Below, one piece after another: positions 8,101-17,593 of a stretch of DNA of 64,000 nucleotides (its first letter is position 1; every line of letters starts with the position of its first letter). The notes under the pieces were generated by a model. That model did no database searches, was not told the origin of the DNA, and saw only the letters and a list, made by a program, of their open reading frames with translations. Position numbers and translations under genes: made by a program. The DNA comes from Faecalibacterium langellae (GTDB taxonomy: Bacteria > Bacillota > Clostridia > Oscillospirales > Ruminococcaceae): the NCBI RefSeq assembly GCF_002549775.1, contig NZ_NMTR01000012.1, positions 62,001 through 126,000 on the forward strand, in the 5' to 3' direction.

Positions 8101-9174
8101 ATGACGATGGATGCACGCAAGCAGCGAGTCTTGCAGGCGATCGTGGCGCTGTATGGTCTCGAAGGGGAGCCCGTTGGCAGCAGCGTGCTGGCAAACTACT
8201 TTGATATGGCGGTTTCCAGCGCAACGCTTCGCAATGAGATGGCGGCGCTGACAAAGCTGGGCCTGCTGGAGCAGCCCCACACCAGCGCGGGCCGTGTGCC
8301 CAGCGCCAAGGGCTACCGTTACTACCTTGATAATCTGCTCACCAGCGATCAGCCGCTGGACCGCGTGACCCGTGCCCGTGTGGATGCGGTGTTCGCAAGC
8401 CTCGACCACGAGCCGGAAAAGCTGGCCGCCGGTGCCGCCAAGGCGCTGGCAGCCATCAGCGGCTGCACCGCCGCCGTCAGCACCCCGTGTGCCGAGGATT
8501 TGTGCATCGCCCACTATGAAGTGGTTCAGGTGGGCCGCAGCGCAGCGGCTGTGCTGGCCGTGACCACCGCCGGTTACGTCCGCACCCGTGTGGCGCGGGT
8601 GCGCACCGGGCTCTCGCGGGAAGCGGCGGCCGCTCTGGCTGCCCTGCTGAACCGCAACCTGACCTTCGTGGCACCGGTGGACCTGTCCCCCCGGCTGCTG
8701 GCAGAGCTGTGCAGCCAGATCGACCCGGAGCTGGTGCCCGTCATCAGCGCGGCGGCGGCCATTTTGCAGGATTCCGTCAAGCCCCACGTCTTTCTGGGCG
8801 GCGAGCAGTACCTGCTCAACTGGCCCCAGCTGGACGGCAAGGTGGGCGACATCCTCACCCTGCTGAACGACGAGGAGCAGGCCGCAGACCTCATCGCGCC
8901 CCCGGCTGACCGCAATGAGAGCGTGCTGCTGGGCGAAGACCTGGAGCCGCAGATCCCGGGCATGTGCATCGTGAGCGACCGGTATCTGGTGGGCGGCGGC
9001 CTGTGGGGCTCCATCGCCCTGATCGGCCCCACCCGGATGCCCTTCCAGAAATTGATGCCGCTGCTGCATTATTTTGCAGACCAGCTGGGCGAGGGCATGA
9101 GCGGCAAACGAAAAGACACCCCGCAGGCTGCCGCACCCCGGCGGACTGTGATCTATAAGGAGGACCTGGAATGA
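8101..9174 (+). CDS. hrcA: heat-inducible transcription repressor HrcA
   Basis: A 357-aa repressor of the class I heat-shock genes. The N-terminal wHTH (residues 5-75) includes GEPVGSSVLANYFDMAVSSATLRNEMAAL and the family motif EQPHTSAGRVPSAKGYRYYLD (both broken here across the domain), followed by a GAF-like inserted dimer domain. Start ATG 8101 follows AAAGGAGG. It is first in the hrcA-grpE-dnaK-dnaJ operon and overlaps grpE by four bases (ATGA), which implies coupled translation. Confidence 0.97.
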   Translation: MTMDARKQRVLQAIVALYGLEGEPVGSSVLANYFDMAVSSATLRNEMAALTKLGLLEQPHTSAGRVPSAKGYRYYLDNLLTSDQPLDRVTRARVDAVFASLDHEPEKLAAGAAKALAAISGCTAAVSTPCAEDLCIAHYEVVQVGRSAAAVLAVTTAGYVRTRVARVRTGLSREAAAALAALLNRNLTFVAPVDLSPRLLAELCSQIDPELVPVISAAAAILQDSVKPHVFLGGEQYLLNWPQLDGKVGDILTLLNDEEQAADLIAPPADRNESVLLGEDLEPQIPGMCIVSDRYLVGGGLWGSIALIGPTRMPFQKLMPLLHYFADQLGEGMSGKRKDTPQAAAPRRTVIYKEDLE

Positions 9175-9803
9175 GTGAAGAAACCAAGAACACGGCTCCG
9201 GCGCAGGAAGCTGAGCAGCCCGAAACCGCTCCCGAGGAAACGACCGAACCCGCCGCAGCACCCGAACAGGAAGCTGCCGCCGACGAGAAGGCTGAACCGA
9301 AGGACGACAAGAAAAAGGACGGCTGGTTCAACAAAAAGGCCCGGGAGCTGGAAGCCGTCAAGGCAAAGCTGGACGCCGCCGAGGCCAACGCCGCACAGGC
9401 AAAGGACCAGCTGCTGCGCATGGCGGCCGAGTACGAGAACTACCGCAAGCGCTCCACCCGCGAAGCCGACCAGAAGTTCAACGACGGCGTGTCCTTCGCG
9501 GTGAACCAGATCATCCCCATTCTGGATACGCTGGACATGGCGGCCAACGCCCCCACCACCGACGAGAACTACAAAAAGGGCGTGACCATGACGCTGGACA
9601 AAGCCGCCAAGGCGCTGGATGCTCTCCACGTGGAGGAGATCGAAGCGCTGGGCAAGCCCTTTGACCCCAACTTCATGAACGCCGTGCAGCAGATCCCCGC
9701 CCCGGACGGGCAGGAGAGCGGCACCGTGATCACCGTCTACCAGAAGGGTTACAAGCTGGGCGACAAGATCGTCCGCCATGCGACCGTTGTGGTGGCCGAG
9801 TAA
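9171..9803 (+). CDS. grpE: nucleotide exchange factor GrpE
   Basis: A 210-aa cofactor that releases ADP from DnaK. The N-terminal 65 residues are a low-complexity acidic, Glu/Ala/Pro-rich tail. Residues 65-120 form the long coiled coil (with AEYENYRKRSTREAD), and the C-terminal beta domain ends with GYKLGDKIVRHATVVVAE, close to the family signature. The ATG overlaps the hrcA stop. A short hairpin, AAAACCC-GC-GGGTTTT, follows about 10 bp after the stop and may tune the step to dnaK. Confidence 0.96.
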   Translation: MSEETKNTAPAQEAEQPETAPEETTEPAAAPEQEAAADEKAEPKDDKKKDGWFNKKARELEAVKAKLDAAEANAAQAKDQLLRMAAEYENYRKRSTREADQKFNDGVSFAVNQIIPILDTLDMAANAPTTDENYKKGVTMTLDKAAKALDALHVEEIEALGKPFDPNFMNAVQQIPAPDGQESGTVITVYQKGYKLGDKIVRHATVVVAE

Positions 9804-9904
9804 CAACGCAAAAACCCGCAAGGGTTTTGAATATAACATCCGCTTTTAAACATTTGAGCATCACATAAACAATTAGAGTTGTTCTTTCGAGAGGAGAGTT
9901 CATT

Positions 9905-11731
9905 ATGAGCAAGATCATTGGTATCGACCTTGGCACGACCAACAGCTGCGTGGCTGTCATGGAGGGCGGCGAGCCCGTCGTCATCGCAAACTCTGAGGGT
10001 GCACGCACCACCCCGTCTGTGGTGGGCTTCACCAAGACCGGCGACCGTCTGGTCGGTCAGGTCGCAAAGCGTCAGGCCATCACCAACCCTGAGAACACCG
10101 TCGCTTCCATCAAGCGCTTCATGGGCACCGACCACAAGGTGACCCTGAACGGCAAGGAGTACACTCCCCAGCAGGTGAGCGCAATGATCCTGCAGAAGCT
10201 GAAGGCTGACGCCGAGGCTTATCTGGGCGAGACCGTCACCGAGGCCGTCATCACCGTGCCCGCCTACTTCAACGACAGCCAGCGTCAGGCCACCAAGGAC
10301 GCAGGCACCATCGCAGGCCTGAACGTCAAGCGTATCATCAACGAGCCCACCGCTGCTTCTCTGGCATACGGTATTGATAAGGAAGAAGACCAGAAGATCA
10401 TGGTCTACGACCTGGGCGGCGGCACCTTCGATGTCTCCATCATCGAGATGGGCGACGGCGTCACCGAGGTTCTGGCCACCAACGGCGATACCCATCTGGG
10501 CGGCGACGACTTCGACGAGCGCGTCATCAACTGGATGGCAGACGCCTTCCAGCAGGAGAACGGCATCGACCTGCGCAAGGACAAGATGGCCGCTCAGCGC
10601 CTGAAGGAAGCTGCCGAGAAGGCAAAGATCGAGCTGTCCAGCGCCATGAGCAGCCAGATCAACCTGCCCTTCATCACCGCCGACGCTACCGGCCCCAAGC
10701 ATCTGGATATGACCCTGACCCGCGCAAAGTTCAACGAGCTGACCGCTGATCTGGTCGATCGCACCATGGGCCCTGTCCGTAAGGCTCTACAGGATGCAGG
10801 CCTGCGCCCCTCTGACCTGAAGAAGGTCCTGATGGTCGGCGGTTCCACCCGTATCCCCGCTGTCTACGATGCCGTCAAGAAGGAACTGAACTGCGAGCCC
10901 TTCAAGGGCATCAACCCCGACGAGTGCGTGGCTGTCGGTGCTGCCATTCAGGGCGGCGTGCTGCAGGGCGACGTGAAGGGCCTGCTGCTGCTGGATGTCA
11001 CCCCGCTGAGCCTGGGCATTGAGACCCTGGGCGGCGTGTGCACCAAGATCATCGACCGCAACACCACCATCCCCACCCACAAGAGCCAGGTGTTCTCCAC
11101 CGCTGCGGACAACCAGCCCTCTGTTGAGGTCAACGTCCTGCAGGGCGAGCGTGAGTTCGCACGCGACAACAAGAGCCTGGGCGTCTTCCATCTGGACGGC
11201 ATTGCCCCGGCTCCCCGTGGTGTGCCGCAGATCGAAGTCACCTTCGATATCGATGCCAACGGCATCGTGAAGGTCAGCGCAAAGGATCTGGGCACCGGCA
11301 AGGAGCAGAACATCACCATCACCGCTTCCACCAACATGTCCAAGGAAGATATCGACAAGGCTGTGAAGGAAGCTGAGCAGTTTGCTGCCGACGACAAGAA
11401 GAAGCGCGAGGAAGTGGATATCCGCAACGGTGCCGACCAGATGGTCTTCCAGACCGAGAAGATGCTGAAGGAGAACGGCGACAAGCTGCCCGCTGAGGTG
11501 AAGACCGAGGCCGAGGCAAAGCTGGCCGACCTGAAGACCGCTGTGCAGTCCGGCAATGTGGACGACATCAAGGCAAAGCAGGAAGCTCTGAGCCAGGTGT
11601 TCGAGAAGATGTACCAGGCAGCCGCTGCCGCACAGCAGGCTGCAGGCGCACAGCCCGGCCCCGACGCAGGCAACAACCAGCAGAAGCCCAACGATGACGG
11701 CGTCGTGGATGCCGACTTCAAGGAAGTCTGA
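9905..11731 (+). CDS. dnaK: molecular chaperone DnaK
   Basis: A 608-aa Hsp70. The ATPase domain opens with [14 protein letters not shown] and contains the phosphate-2 loop [13 protein letters not shown] and the adenosine motif [13 protein letters not shown]. The peptide-binding domain and helical lid follow. The C terminus is an Ala/Gln-rich tail ending [12 protein letters not shown], the usual co-chaperone docking end. Start ATG 9905 has AGGAGAG upstream. Codon use is strongly biased, as expected of a highly expressed gene. Confidence 0.98.
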   Translation: MSKIIGIDLGTTNSCVAVMEGGEPVVIANSEGARTTPSVVGFTKTGDRLVGQVAKRQAITNPENTVASIKRFMGTDHKVTLNGKEYTPQQVSAMILQKLKADAEAYLGETVTEAVITVPAYFNDSQRQATKDAGTIAGLNVKRIINEPTAASLAYGIDKEEDQKIMVYDLGGGTFDVSIIEMGDGVTEVLATNGDTHLGGDDFDERVINWMADAFQQENGIDLRKDKMAAQRLKEAAEKAKIELSSAMSSQINLPFITADATGPKHLDMTLTRAKFNELTADLVDRTMGPVRKALQDAGLRPSDLKKVLMVGGSTRIPAVYDAVKKELNCEPFKGINPDECVAVGAAIQGGVLQGDVKGLLLLDVTPLSLGIETLGGVCTKIIDRNTTIPTHKSQVFSTAADNQPSVEVNVLQGEREFARDNKSLGVFHLDGIAPAPRGVPQIEVTFDIDANGIVKVSAKDLGTGKEQNITITASTNMSKEDIDKAVKEAEQFAADDKKKREEVDIRNGADQMVFQTEKMLKENGDKLPAEVKTEAEAKLADLKTAVQSGNVDDIKAKQEALSQVFEKMYQAAAAAQQAAGAQPGPDAGNNQQKPNDDGVVDADFKEV

Positions 11732-11787
11732 TCAACTGAACTGAGCGGTGCGTGTCCGGCCAAACCGGAGGACACACACGCATGAAT

Positions 11788-11827
11788 AGCAAAAGCCGCT
11801 CCGGTTTCGGCCGGGGCGGCTCTTGCT
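11788..11827 (+). other. intercistronic hairpin between dnaK and dnaJ
   Basis: A 17-bp stem (11788-11804 with 11811-11827, one wobble and one mismatch) lies in the 160-bp gap. It has no T tract, so it looks like an mRNA-processing or stability element that could separate the abundances of dnaK and dnaJ. A second smaller stem (GTGTCC/GGACAC) precedes it near 11760. Confidence 0.55.
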
Positions 11828-11893
11828 GGTTATAGAGCGAGGAACCGACCGGGGCGTTTCCCGGATAGAACGTTCCCGGAGAGGTGAGTGGAT

Positions 11894-13069
11894 ATGGCAC
11901 AGGAAAAGCGTGATTACTACGAAGTGCTGGGGGTATCCAAAACGGCGACGGATGCGGAGATCAAAAAGGCATACCGCAAGCTGGCAATGAAGTACCACCC
12001 GGACTACAACCCCGGCGACAAGGAAGCCGAGGAAAAGTTCAAGGAGGTCAATGAGGCCAACGAGGTGCTTTCGGACCCGAAAAAGCGCCAGCTGTACGAC
12101 CAGTACGGTTTTGCAGGCGTTGACCCGGCCTACGCAGCCCAGAACGGCGGCGGCCCCGGTGCGGGCGGCTTTGGCGGTTTTGGCGGCGACGGCGTGGATC
12201 TGGGTGACATCTTTGGCGATATCTTTGGCGGCGGCTTCGGCGGTTTTGGCGGCGGCAGCCGCTCCAACCCCAACGCTGCCCGCAAGGGTCAGGACGTCCG
12301 CGTGCGCATCACCCTGAGCTTTGACGAGGCGGTGCACGGCTGCAAGAAGAACATCACCATCACCCGCCAGCAGGAGTGCACCGAGTGCCACGGCACCGGC
12401 TGCGCCGCCGGCACCAGCCCCGAGACCTGCCCGGACTGCGGCGGCCGTGGCTTTGTCATCCGGCAGCAGCGCACCCCCTTTGGTGTGATGCAGACCCAGC
12501 AGCCCTGCTCCCGCTGCGGCGGCAGAGGCAAGCTGGTCAAAAACCCCTGCAAGGTCTGCCACGGCAGCGGCCGGGTGGCCGCCCAGAAGACGATGGAGGT
12601 GTCTGTCCCCGCAGGCATTGATGATGACCAGAGCCTGGCACTGCGCGGCAAGGGCGATGCAGGCAGCAACGGCGGCCCCGCAGGTGATGTGATCGTGATG
12701 GTCACGGTGCGGCCCAGCGAGGTGTTCCAGCGCGACGGCTACGATGTGTGGGTCACGGTGCCCATCACCTACAGCCAGGCCGTGCTGGGCGATACTATTC
12801 AGGTGCCGTCCATCGACGGCAAGGTGGAGTACACCGTGCCCGAAGGCACCCAGAGCGGCACCACCTTCCGCCTGCGCGGCAAGGGCATCCAGTACCTGAA
12901 CGGCCGCGGCCGCGGTGACATGTACGTCAAGTGCGAGGTGGAGATCCCCAAGAAGCTGAACAAGACCCAGCGCGAGGCCCTGAAGAAATTTGAGGGCACC
13001 CTGAAAGAAGAAAACTACGAAAAGCGCAAGGGCTTCTTCAAAAAGCTGAAGGATATGTTCAACAGCTGA
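11894..13069 (+). CDS. dnaJ: chaperone DnaJ
   Basis: A 391-aa co-chaperone that stimulates DnaK ATPase. The J domain (residues 1-70) carries the HPD tripeptide in [11 protein letters not shown] Gly/Phe-rich region spans about 80-125. Four zinc-finger repeats are present: [25 protein letters not shown] and [10 protein letters not shown]-terminal substrate-binding domain completes a full-length type I DnaJ. ATG 11894 is preferred over GTG 11888 because it is 9 nt from the AGAGG site. Confidence 0.97.
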   Translation: MAQEKRDYYEVLGVSKTATDAEIKKAYRKLAMKYHPDYNPGDKEAEEKFKEVNEANEVLSDPKKRQLYDQYGFAGVDPAYAAQNGGGPGAGGFGGFGGDGVDLGDIFGDIFGGGFGGFGGGSRSNPNAARKGQDVRVRITLSFDEAVHGCKKNITITRQQECTECHGTGCAAGTSPETCPDCGGRGFVIRQQRTPFGVMQTQQPCSRCGGRGKLVKNPCKVCHGSGRVAAQKTMEVSVPAGIDDDQSLALRGKGDAGSNGGPAGDVIVMVTVRPSEVFQRDGYDVWVTVPITYSQAVLGDTIQVPSIDGKVEYTVPEGTQSGTTFRLRGKGIQYLNGRGRGDMYVKCEVEIPKKLNKTQREALKKFEGTLKEENYEKRKGFFKKLKDMFNS

Positions 13070-13095
13070 GCTTGAACGGAACAACATCATGCAAA

Positions 13096-13135
13096 GCGGC
13101 GGCGCTTCCCAGCTGGGAGGTGCCGCCGCTTTTTT
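13096..13135 (+). terminator. terminator of the hrcA operon
   Basis: A GC-rich stem of about 15 bp (GCGGCGGCGCTTCCC with GGGAGGTGCCGCCGC) is followed by six Ts, 27 bp after the dnaJ stop. Confidence 0.92.
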
Positions 13136-13159
13136 GCTGAGTGCTTGAGCGAAAGAAAA

Positions 13160-13640
13160 CCACCAGCTAAGCGGGTGGAATAAAAACGGCTTTAGCCCTA
13201 GACAAGAAGAAACCTCCCTGTAGAATAGAGTTTTGCCAACCACATTTTAAGAACAGGGAGGTTTCTCTTTGAAATGAAAGAGAACAAAGACGTAGATAGT
13301 TTAAGCCATACGACATGGAGAGGTCAATACCATGGCGTATTGGCGCCAAAATATCGGCGAATGGCGATTTACGGTCAAATCAAACAAGTACGGCAAGTAT
13401 GGAAATCGGCATTTCTGGGCCAGGGGATACTTCGTGGACACGGTAGGGAAGAACAAAAAGAAAATTCAAGAATACATCCAAAATCAGCTGCAACAGGACC
13501 AGATCGCCGATCAGTTGAGCCTTAAGGAATTCGTGGACCCGTTTACGGGCAGCAAGGAAATCAAGCCGTAAATAAAAGGCCTCTTAAGGGGCTTTGCTAG
13601 TTCTAGGGCTTACTCAAGCCACCGGCTCGGCCGGTGAGTT
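13160..13640 (+). mobile_element. IS200/IS605-family remnant with both end hairpins
   Basis: Left hairpin CCACC-A-GC-TAA-GC-G-GGTGG (13160-13178) has the internal mismatch typical of IS200/IS605 ends. A 14-bp perfect stem (13208-13221 with 13253-13266) then buries the ribosome site of the transposase, as IS200 elements do to limit expression. The right end has CACCGGC-TCG-GCCGGTG (13620-13636). AGCCCTAGA near 13192-13201 recurs inverted near 13602-13610. The transposase inside is internally deleted, so the unit is non-autonomous but its ends look usable in trans. Confidence 0.75.
13274..13571 (+). pseudogene. IS200-type transposase (tnpA) remnant
   Basis: From ATG 13274 the first about 40 codons read as a TnpA N terminus (SLSHTTWRGQYHGVLAPKYRR). 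Similarity then resumes in the +1 frame as RHFWARGYFVDTVGKNKKK and QEYIQNQLQQDQ to a stop at 13571. An internal deletion with frame change has removed about one third of the usual 150-aa enzyme, including the HUH metal site. The Tyr of the YIQNQ motif, the likely nucleophile, is retained. It cannot make active transposase. Confidence 0.8.
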
Positions 13641-14204
13641 TGACTTGTAAAGGGCGGTGAACTGCTTTTCCAGCTCCAGCAAATCCCTGCTGCGTTCCTT
13701 GATCTTGCGGGCCGGGATGCCCGCATTCATGCTCCAGGGCTCCGGGTCGCGGTTGATGAAGGAAAAGCTGCCGAAGGCGCTGCCCTCCTTCAGGTCCACA
13801 CCGGGCAGGATGACGCTGGTGGAGCCCACGATCACATGGCGGCGGATGTGCACCGGCGCGCTTTCCACGGCCTTGTATTCGTCCGGCACCATGGGGTTCG
13901 TCATGGTCTGGCCGGAATAGTCATCACTGACGCTGTAGACGCAGATGCGGGAGGAAAGGTTTGCGAAATCCTCGATGAAAATGCCGTCGCTGCCGCCGTA
14001 AAGGGCCGTGTAGGCCGCAACGTGCACATAGCTGCCGATTTCGATCCTGCCGCTCAGGATGCAGAAATCGTCGATGCGCACATGGTCGCCGAGCGAGATG
14101 TTCTGCGCGCCGTAAATGCTGGCTTTGCGGCTGATGCACACCCCGTTCCCGATGTGCCGGAAGCCGAGGCCTTTCAATTCTTCTTCGGTGTAAAAACTGG
14201 TCAT
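13614..14204 (-). CDS. hexapeptide-repeat acyltransferase
   Basis: A 196-aa left-handed beta-helix acyltransferase, probably an O-acetyltransferase using acetyl-CoA on a sugar or polysaccharide. Repeated hexads are seen through residues 20-160 (ISLGDHVRIDD, IEIGSYVHVAAY, VHIRRHVIVGSTSVILPGV), with a final SMNAGIPARKI, the usual cap. The last codons (SNSPAEPVA) lie within the right-end hairpin of the adjacent IS200 remnant, so the C terminus may have been rewritten by the insertion. The start ATG follows an AAAGGAA-type site. Confidence 0.85.
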   Translation of the reverse strand: MTSFYTEEELKGLGFRHIGNGVCISRKASIYGAQNISLGDHVRIDDFCILSGRIEIGSYVHVAAYTALYGGSDGIFIEDFANLSSRICVYSVSDDYSGQTMTNPMVPDEYKAVESAPVHIRRHVIVGSTSVILPGVDLKEGSAFGSFSFINRDPEPWSMNAGIPARKIKERSRDLLELEKQFTALYKSNSPAEPVA

Positions 14205-14356
14205 TTTGTGTTCCTTTCTCTGGTGAGGTTGATGGTTTCTTTGCTGAAAAGCCTTTTTATGATACCCACCCCGCGCCCATTGTCAAGCCGGGCGGTGCCT
14301 TTTCTTTTAAGGTACGGCCGGAAAGGCCGCCGTTACAACCCGCAGAATGCGTCATT

Positions 14357-15139
14357 TCAGCCCGTCAGCCAGCACAATTGCGTCAGGCTGAGCCGGGGCT
14401 GCAGGGCCCGGTTGATGGCACCTGCCAGCAGGGCCGACCCGTGGGCGATGACGCTGTCCAGCGCCCGGGGCGTCACCACAAGGTCGGCCCCTTCGTCGGA
14501 CTCCATCAGGGTGGGGATGCCCGCCGCCAGCACCGGCACGCCGAGGGATGCGGCGTCCAGATGCTTTGCGTGGTCCGCCTGCGCCGGGTAAAGCCCGGTG
14601 TCGGAGAACTGCACGCTGCGGCCCAGCCGCGCGCCCTCGGCGCTGCACAGGCTGTCCACGCAGATGAGGGCGGCGGGCTGCACCGCGTCCACCAGCGCCC
14701 CGGCCAGCTGGCGCAGGGTGAGCCCCGTGGACGCCGACACCCCCGGCGCAATGGCCGCCACCGGCCGGATGCCCTTCACGGGCAGGGTGTGCTGCGGCCC
14801 CATGGTGACCAGAATTTTCTGCGCCGTGCGCGGGCCCAGAGCGTCGGCGGTGATGCGGCGGCTGCCCACGCCCAGCACCAGCACCGGGCCCTCCGGCGGC
14901 AGCAGGGCCCGCAGCTCGGCCGCGCAGGTCTCGATGACATCGGCGTCCCGCTCGTCCAGCACACTGACGCTGGGCATCTCCAGCGTGACGTACCGGCCCC
15001 GGGGCCGGGCAAGGCCCTCCCGGGCGATCTCCACCCGGGTGACCGTGACGCCGCCCCGCTTCGCTGTGGCCAGCCTTACCCCGCCGGGCAGTGCATCTGC
15101 CGCGCCGAACAGCTCGTCGGCCATATCGGTAGAACGCAT
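14357..15139 (-). CDS. gpr: germination protease GPR
   Basis: A 260-aa aspartic-type spore protease that degrades small acid-soluble proteins at germination. Recognisable blocks are GVGSRRITADALGPR, APGVSASTGL and the stretch around AALICVDSLCSAEGARLGRSVQFSDTG. ATG 15139 is chosen for its AGAGG site 8 nt upstream; the in-frame GTG at 15148 overlaps that site. It is somewhat shorter than Bacillus GPR (about 370 aa), with a reduced N-terminal propeptide. It is encoded divergently from rpsT, as in many Clostridia. Confidence 0.9.
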   Translation of the reverse strand: MRSTDMADELFGAADALPGGVRLATAKRGGVTVTRVEIAREGLARPRGRYVTLEMPSVSVLDERDADVIETCAAELRALLPPEGPVLVLGVGSRRITADALGPRTAQKILVTMGPQHTLPVKGIRPVAAIAPGVSASTGLTLRQLAGALVDAVQPAALICVDSLCSAEGARLGRSVQFSDTGLYPAQADHAKHLDAASLGVPVLAAGIPTLMESDEGADLVVTPRALDSVIAHGSALLAGAINRALQPRLSLTQLCWLTG

Positions 15140-15239
15140 ATTTCCCACCTCTTTTGCTCATTTTGGGGCCGGAGAAGGCCCTCTGACACAAAAAGTATGG
15201 GAAAAATAAAACTTTTCCAAACAAAAATCAAAAAAACGC

Positions 15240-15268
15240 TTGCGCTGGTACGCGAAATATGGTATCAT
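15240..15268 (+). promoter_or_regulatory. rpsT promoter
   Basis: TTGCGC (15240-15245), 17-bp spacer, TATCAT (15263-15268), 39 bp before the rpsT start. Confidence 0.7.
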
Positions 15269-15306
15269 AGGGTGCGCTGTTATAGGTAGCCAAGGAGGTG
15301 GAACGA

Positions 15307-15567
15307 ATGCCTAACATCAAATCTCAGAAGGACCGCGTCGTGCAGGCTGCTGCAGAGCAGGCTCACAACAAGGCCATTAAGACCAACCTGAAAACAGTCG
15401 TCAAGAAGGCAGACGCTGCCATCGATGCGAATGCCGCTGACAAGGACGCAACCGTCCTGGCTGCTGTTTCCGCGATCGACAAGGCTCGCGCTAAGGGTGT
15501 CATCAAGAAGAACACCGCCAGCCGCAAGATCAGCCGTATGGCAAAGCGTGCTAACAAGAACGCTTGA
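15307..15567 (+). CDS. rpsT: 30S ribosomal protein S20
   Basis: An 86-aa basic helical protein that binds 16S rRNA early in 30S assembly. MPNIKSQKDRV at the N terminus and NTASRKISRMAKRANK at the C terminus are characteristic. The ATG at 15307 lies 8 nt after AAGGAGG; an in-frame ATG at 15298 overlaps that site. It is monocistronic with its own promoter and terminator. Confidence 0.97.
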   Translation: MPNIKSQKDRVVQAAAEQAHNKAIKTNLKTVVKKADAAIDANAADKDATVLAAVSAIDKARAKGVIKKNTASRKISRMAKRANKNA

Positions 15568-15587
15568 TCGCTTTCTGATTGACGAAC

Positions 15588-15625
15588 AAAACCCCTGTAC
15601 CGGGTACTCCGGCGCAGGGGTTTTT
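15588..15625 (+). terminator. rpsT terminator
   Basis: AAAACCCCTG pairs with CAGGGGTTTT around a GC-rich loop and is followed by a T run. Confidence 0.88.
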
Positions 15626-15635
15626 GTTTTGCCCG

Positions 15636-15908
15636 TCACCCGGGCGCGGCGGCCTCAAAGTCGCACAGAGTGGCAAGGTCGAAGCCCGGCGGCGCTTCCA
15701 GAAGCTGCTCCGGCGGCAGAGGTTCGGGCGGCTGGGCCAGCAGCCCCCATGCGGCCCAGGCCGCAGGCACCGCCGCCGCAAGGGCCAGCCCCGGCAGCGC
15801 AAAGGCCGGGCTCCGGATGAACGGGTTCCCCGGCGGGAACGCCGCCGCCGTGCACACGGTCTGCGCCGCCCACAGCTCCCACAAAAGGGTCGTCCAGCGT
15901 TGCTTCAT
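15636..15908 (-). CDS. small hypothetical membrane protein
   Basis: A 90-aa product from ATG 15908, with GAGAGG 8 nt upstream. One clear hydrophobic segment spans about residues 33-60 (ALPGLALAAAVPAAWAAWGLL), followed by a Pro/Glu-rich C terminus. No family was recognised. The ribosome site and a position between two terminators make it plausible, but composition alone cannot exclude a chance frame. Confidence 0.5.
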   Translation of the reverse strand: MKQRWTTLLWELWAAQTVCTAAAFPPGNPFIRSPAFALPGLALAAAVPAAWAAWGLLAQPPEPLPPEQLLEAPPGFDLATLCDFEAAAPG

Positions 15909-15985
15909 GCACATCACCTCTCCCGGAATATTTTCCACATTCTAGCGCAGACCTGTTGAAAAATGTGCCGAAACCGCCCGTCCGC

Positions 15986-16013
15986 TTGACATTTTGCCCA
16001 AAGCCGCTACAAT
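15986..16013 (+). promoter_or_regulatory. promoter of the CsoR-type gene
   Basis: TTGACA (15986-15991), 16-bp spacer, TACAAT (16008-16013). Confidence 0.75.
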
Positions 16014-16058
16014 AAAGACAATCATACTACTACACCCACCCGTATGGAGGCTTTTGCA

Positions 16059-16334
16059 ATGAAACAATGCATGGACGCGGACAACCTGCACCGCCGCCTG
16101 AAGAAGATCATCGGTCAGGTGCAGGCCATCGACCGCATGATCGACGAGGATGTGCCCTGCGAGGACATCCTCTCCCAGCTCAACGCCGCAAAATCCGCCC
16201 TGCACAAGTGCGGGCAGGTCGTGCTGGAAGGCCACATCAAGCACTGCGTGCGGGACGGCATCGAGCACGGCGACCCTGACAAGACCATCCAGGACTTCAC
16301 CAAGGCCGTGGAGCGTTTTGCAAATATGGGCTGA
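16059..16334 (+). CDS. csoR: CsoR/FrmR-family metal-sensing repressor
   Basis: A 91-aa all-helical DUF156 repressor. ATG 16059 lies 8 nt behind GGAGG. The ligand set C34, H59 and C63 has exactly the spacing of the Cu(I) site of CsoR (Cys, +25 His, +4 Cys), so copper is the most likely effector. Extra cysteines are C4 and C51. The gene lies just upstream of a P1B-type ATPase remnant, the usual CsoR target, but a terminator now separates them. Confidence 0.88.
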   Translation: MKQCMDADNLHRRLKKIIGQVQAIDRMIDEDVPCEDILSQLNAAKSALHKCGQVVLEGHIKHCVRDGIEHGDPDKTIQDFTKAVERFANMG

Positions 16335-16358
16335 AGCCGGAACACACCGGTTTTGGAA

Positions 16359-16396
16359 GCAGCCGAGACCCTTTGCAGGGTCCCGGCTGCTTTTTT
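16359..16396 (+). terminator. terminator after csoR
   Basis: A 13-bp stem (GCAGCCG.. with ..CGGCTGC, one mismatch) is followed by six Ts, 24 bp after the csoR stop. Confidence 0.88.
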
Positions 16397-16453
16397 ATGA
16401 ATTGACAGCGCCCGCTTATTTTGCGCTAATAAAGCAAAAAGCGCAGGGAGGCG

Positions 16454-17593
16454 TTGGCATGTACGTTCTGTTCGATCTGGAGTGGGTCACAGCGGAAGCA
16501 CGCCGCAGCCGAATGCGTGACCACGCGCCTGCTGGGCGGCAGGACCGTCGAAGTCAGCTTCCGGGCGCTGGTGGGCTGCTGCCACAACCGCATCCACCCC
16601 GGCAAGCTGACCCGCAAACTGATGGAGGCCCACGACTGCCTGGGGAAGGAATGCCGCTTTTTCGAAAAATACGAAGACGCAGATTATTGGCGGGAGAAAA
16701 ACCGGAAAGCCGCCGCGAAGAAAAAACACCGCCAGAAACAGACCCTCGAGAAGGCGCAGCAGCGGCGGGAAGCCGACGCCCTCACCCTGAAAGACCTGTT
16801 CCAGACCTACGCCGACGATGCGGGCTATGTGCTCAGGATCGTTCGGGTGCAGGAGGAAAAGAAGGGCCTTCTCAAAGTGTTCTATGTTTCGGAGAATATG
16901 AAACCCTTCCGCAAACGGCTCATGGAGCCGCTGGAACATTTGTTGGAACTGGGCGGCATCCGAAAAGACATCACCCTGCTGGTGCTCTCCGGCATTGCGG
17001 TGGTGCTCAGTCTGGCGGGCGTCCAGCCGCTGCCCTTCGATATCGCGTGGGCGGCCTTCATCCTGTGCGGTGTGCCCATCATTCTGGAGGCCATCATCGG
17101 CCTTGTGACCGAATTTGACATCAAGGCGGACGTGCTGGTGTCGCTGGCGCTCATTGCGGGCCAGCTGGGCATCCGGGGAGTGCGTGCGAACTGCCTGCCG
17201 CAGGATAAGCTGCGCTGCATCGACGAGTTCCCGCAGAAGGGCGAACCGGTGTGCATGATCGGCGACGGCATCAACGATGCACCGGCCCTGAAAAAGGCCG
17301 AGGTAGGCATCGCCATGGGCGGCACCGGCAGCGACATTGCGGTGGACGCCGCGGATATCGCCCTTGTGGACGACGAAGTGAAGGAGCTGCCCCACCTGAT
17401 GGCCCTCTCCCAGCGGATGATGACCACCATCAAGCTGAACCTGACCTTCTCAATGACGCTGAACTTCATCGCCATCACGCTGGCCATCACCGGCATTCTG
17501 AACCCTGTCGTCGGCGCACTGGTGCACAATGCAGGCAGTGTGCTCGTTATCATCAACTCGGCATTGCTGTTGAATTGGAGGAAAAACGGATGA
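16454..17593 (+). pseudogene. chimeric, internally deleted P1B-type ATPase remnant
   Basis: An open frame of 379 codons is a mosaic. Residues 1-148 belong to an unrelated, unrecognised Cys/Lys-rich protein (GCCHNRIHPGKLTRKL, DCLGKECRFF). From about residue 149 the sequence is a heavy-metal ATPase: the first helices to LVSLALIA, then at about residue 235 (near 17158) a jump directly to RANCLPQDKL, the hinge GDGINDAP (270-277) and the last two membrane helices. The actuator domain, CPC-type ion site and DKTGT phosphorylation site are all missing, so no transport is possible. At 16459, in another frame, a good ribosome site precedes MYVLFDLEW, which resembles the start of a DnaQ-type exonuclease, a third gene fragment. 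The frame is kept across the deletion. Confidence 0.8.

Noticed and set aside
16459-16620. A functional DnaQ-type exonuclease starting at ATG 16459
   Set aside because: Only about nine codons (MYVLFDLEW) resemble the family; the following residues are out of frame and unrelated.
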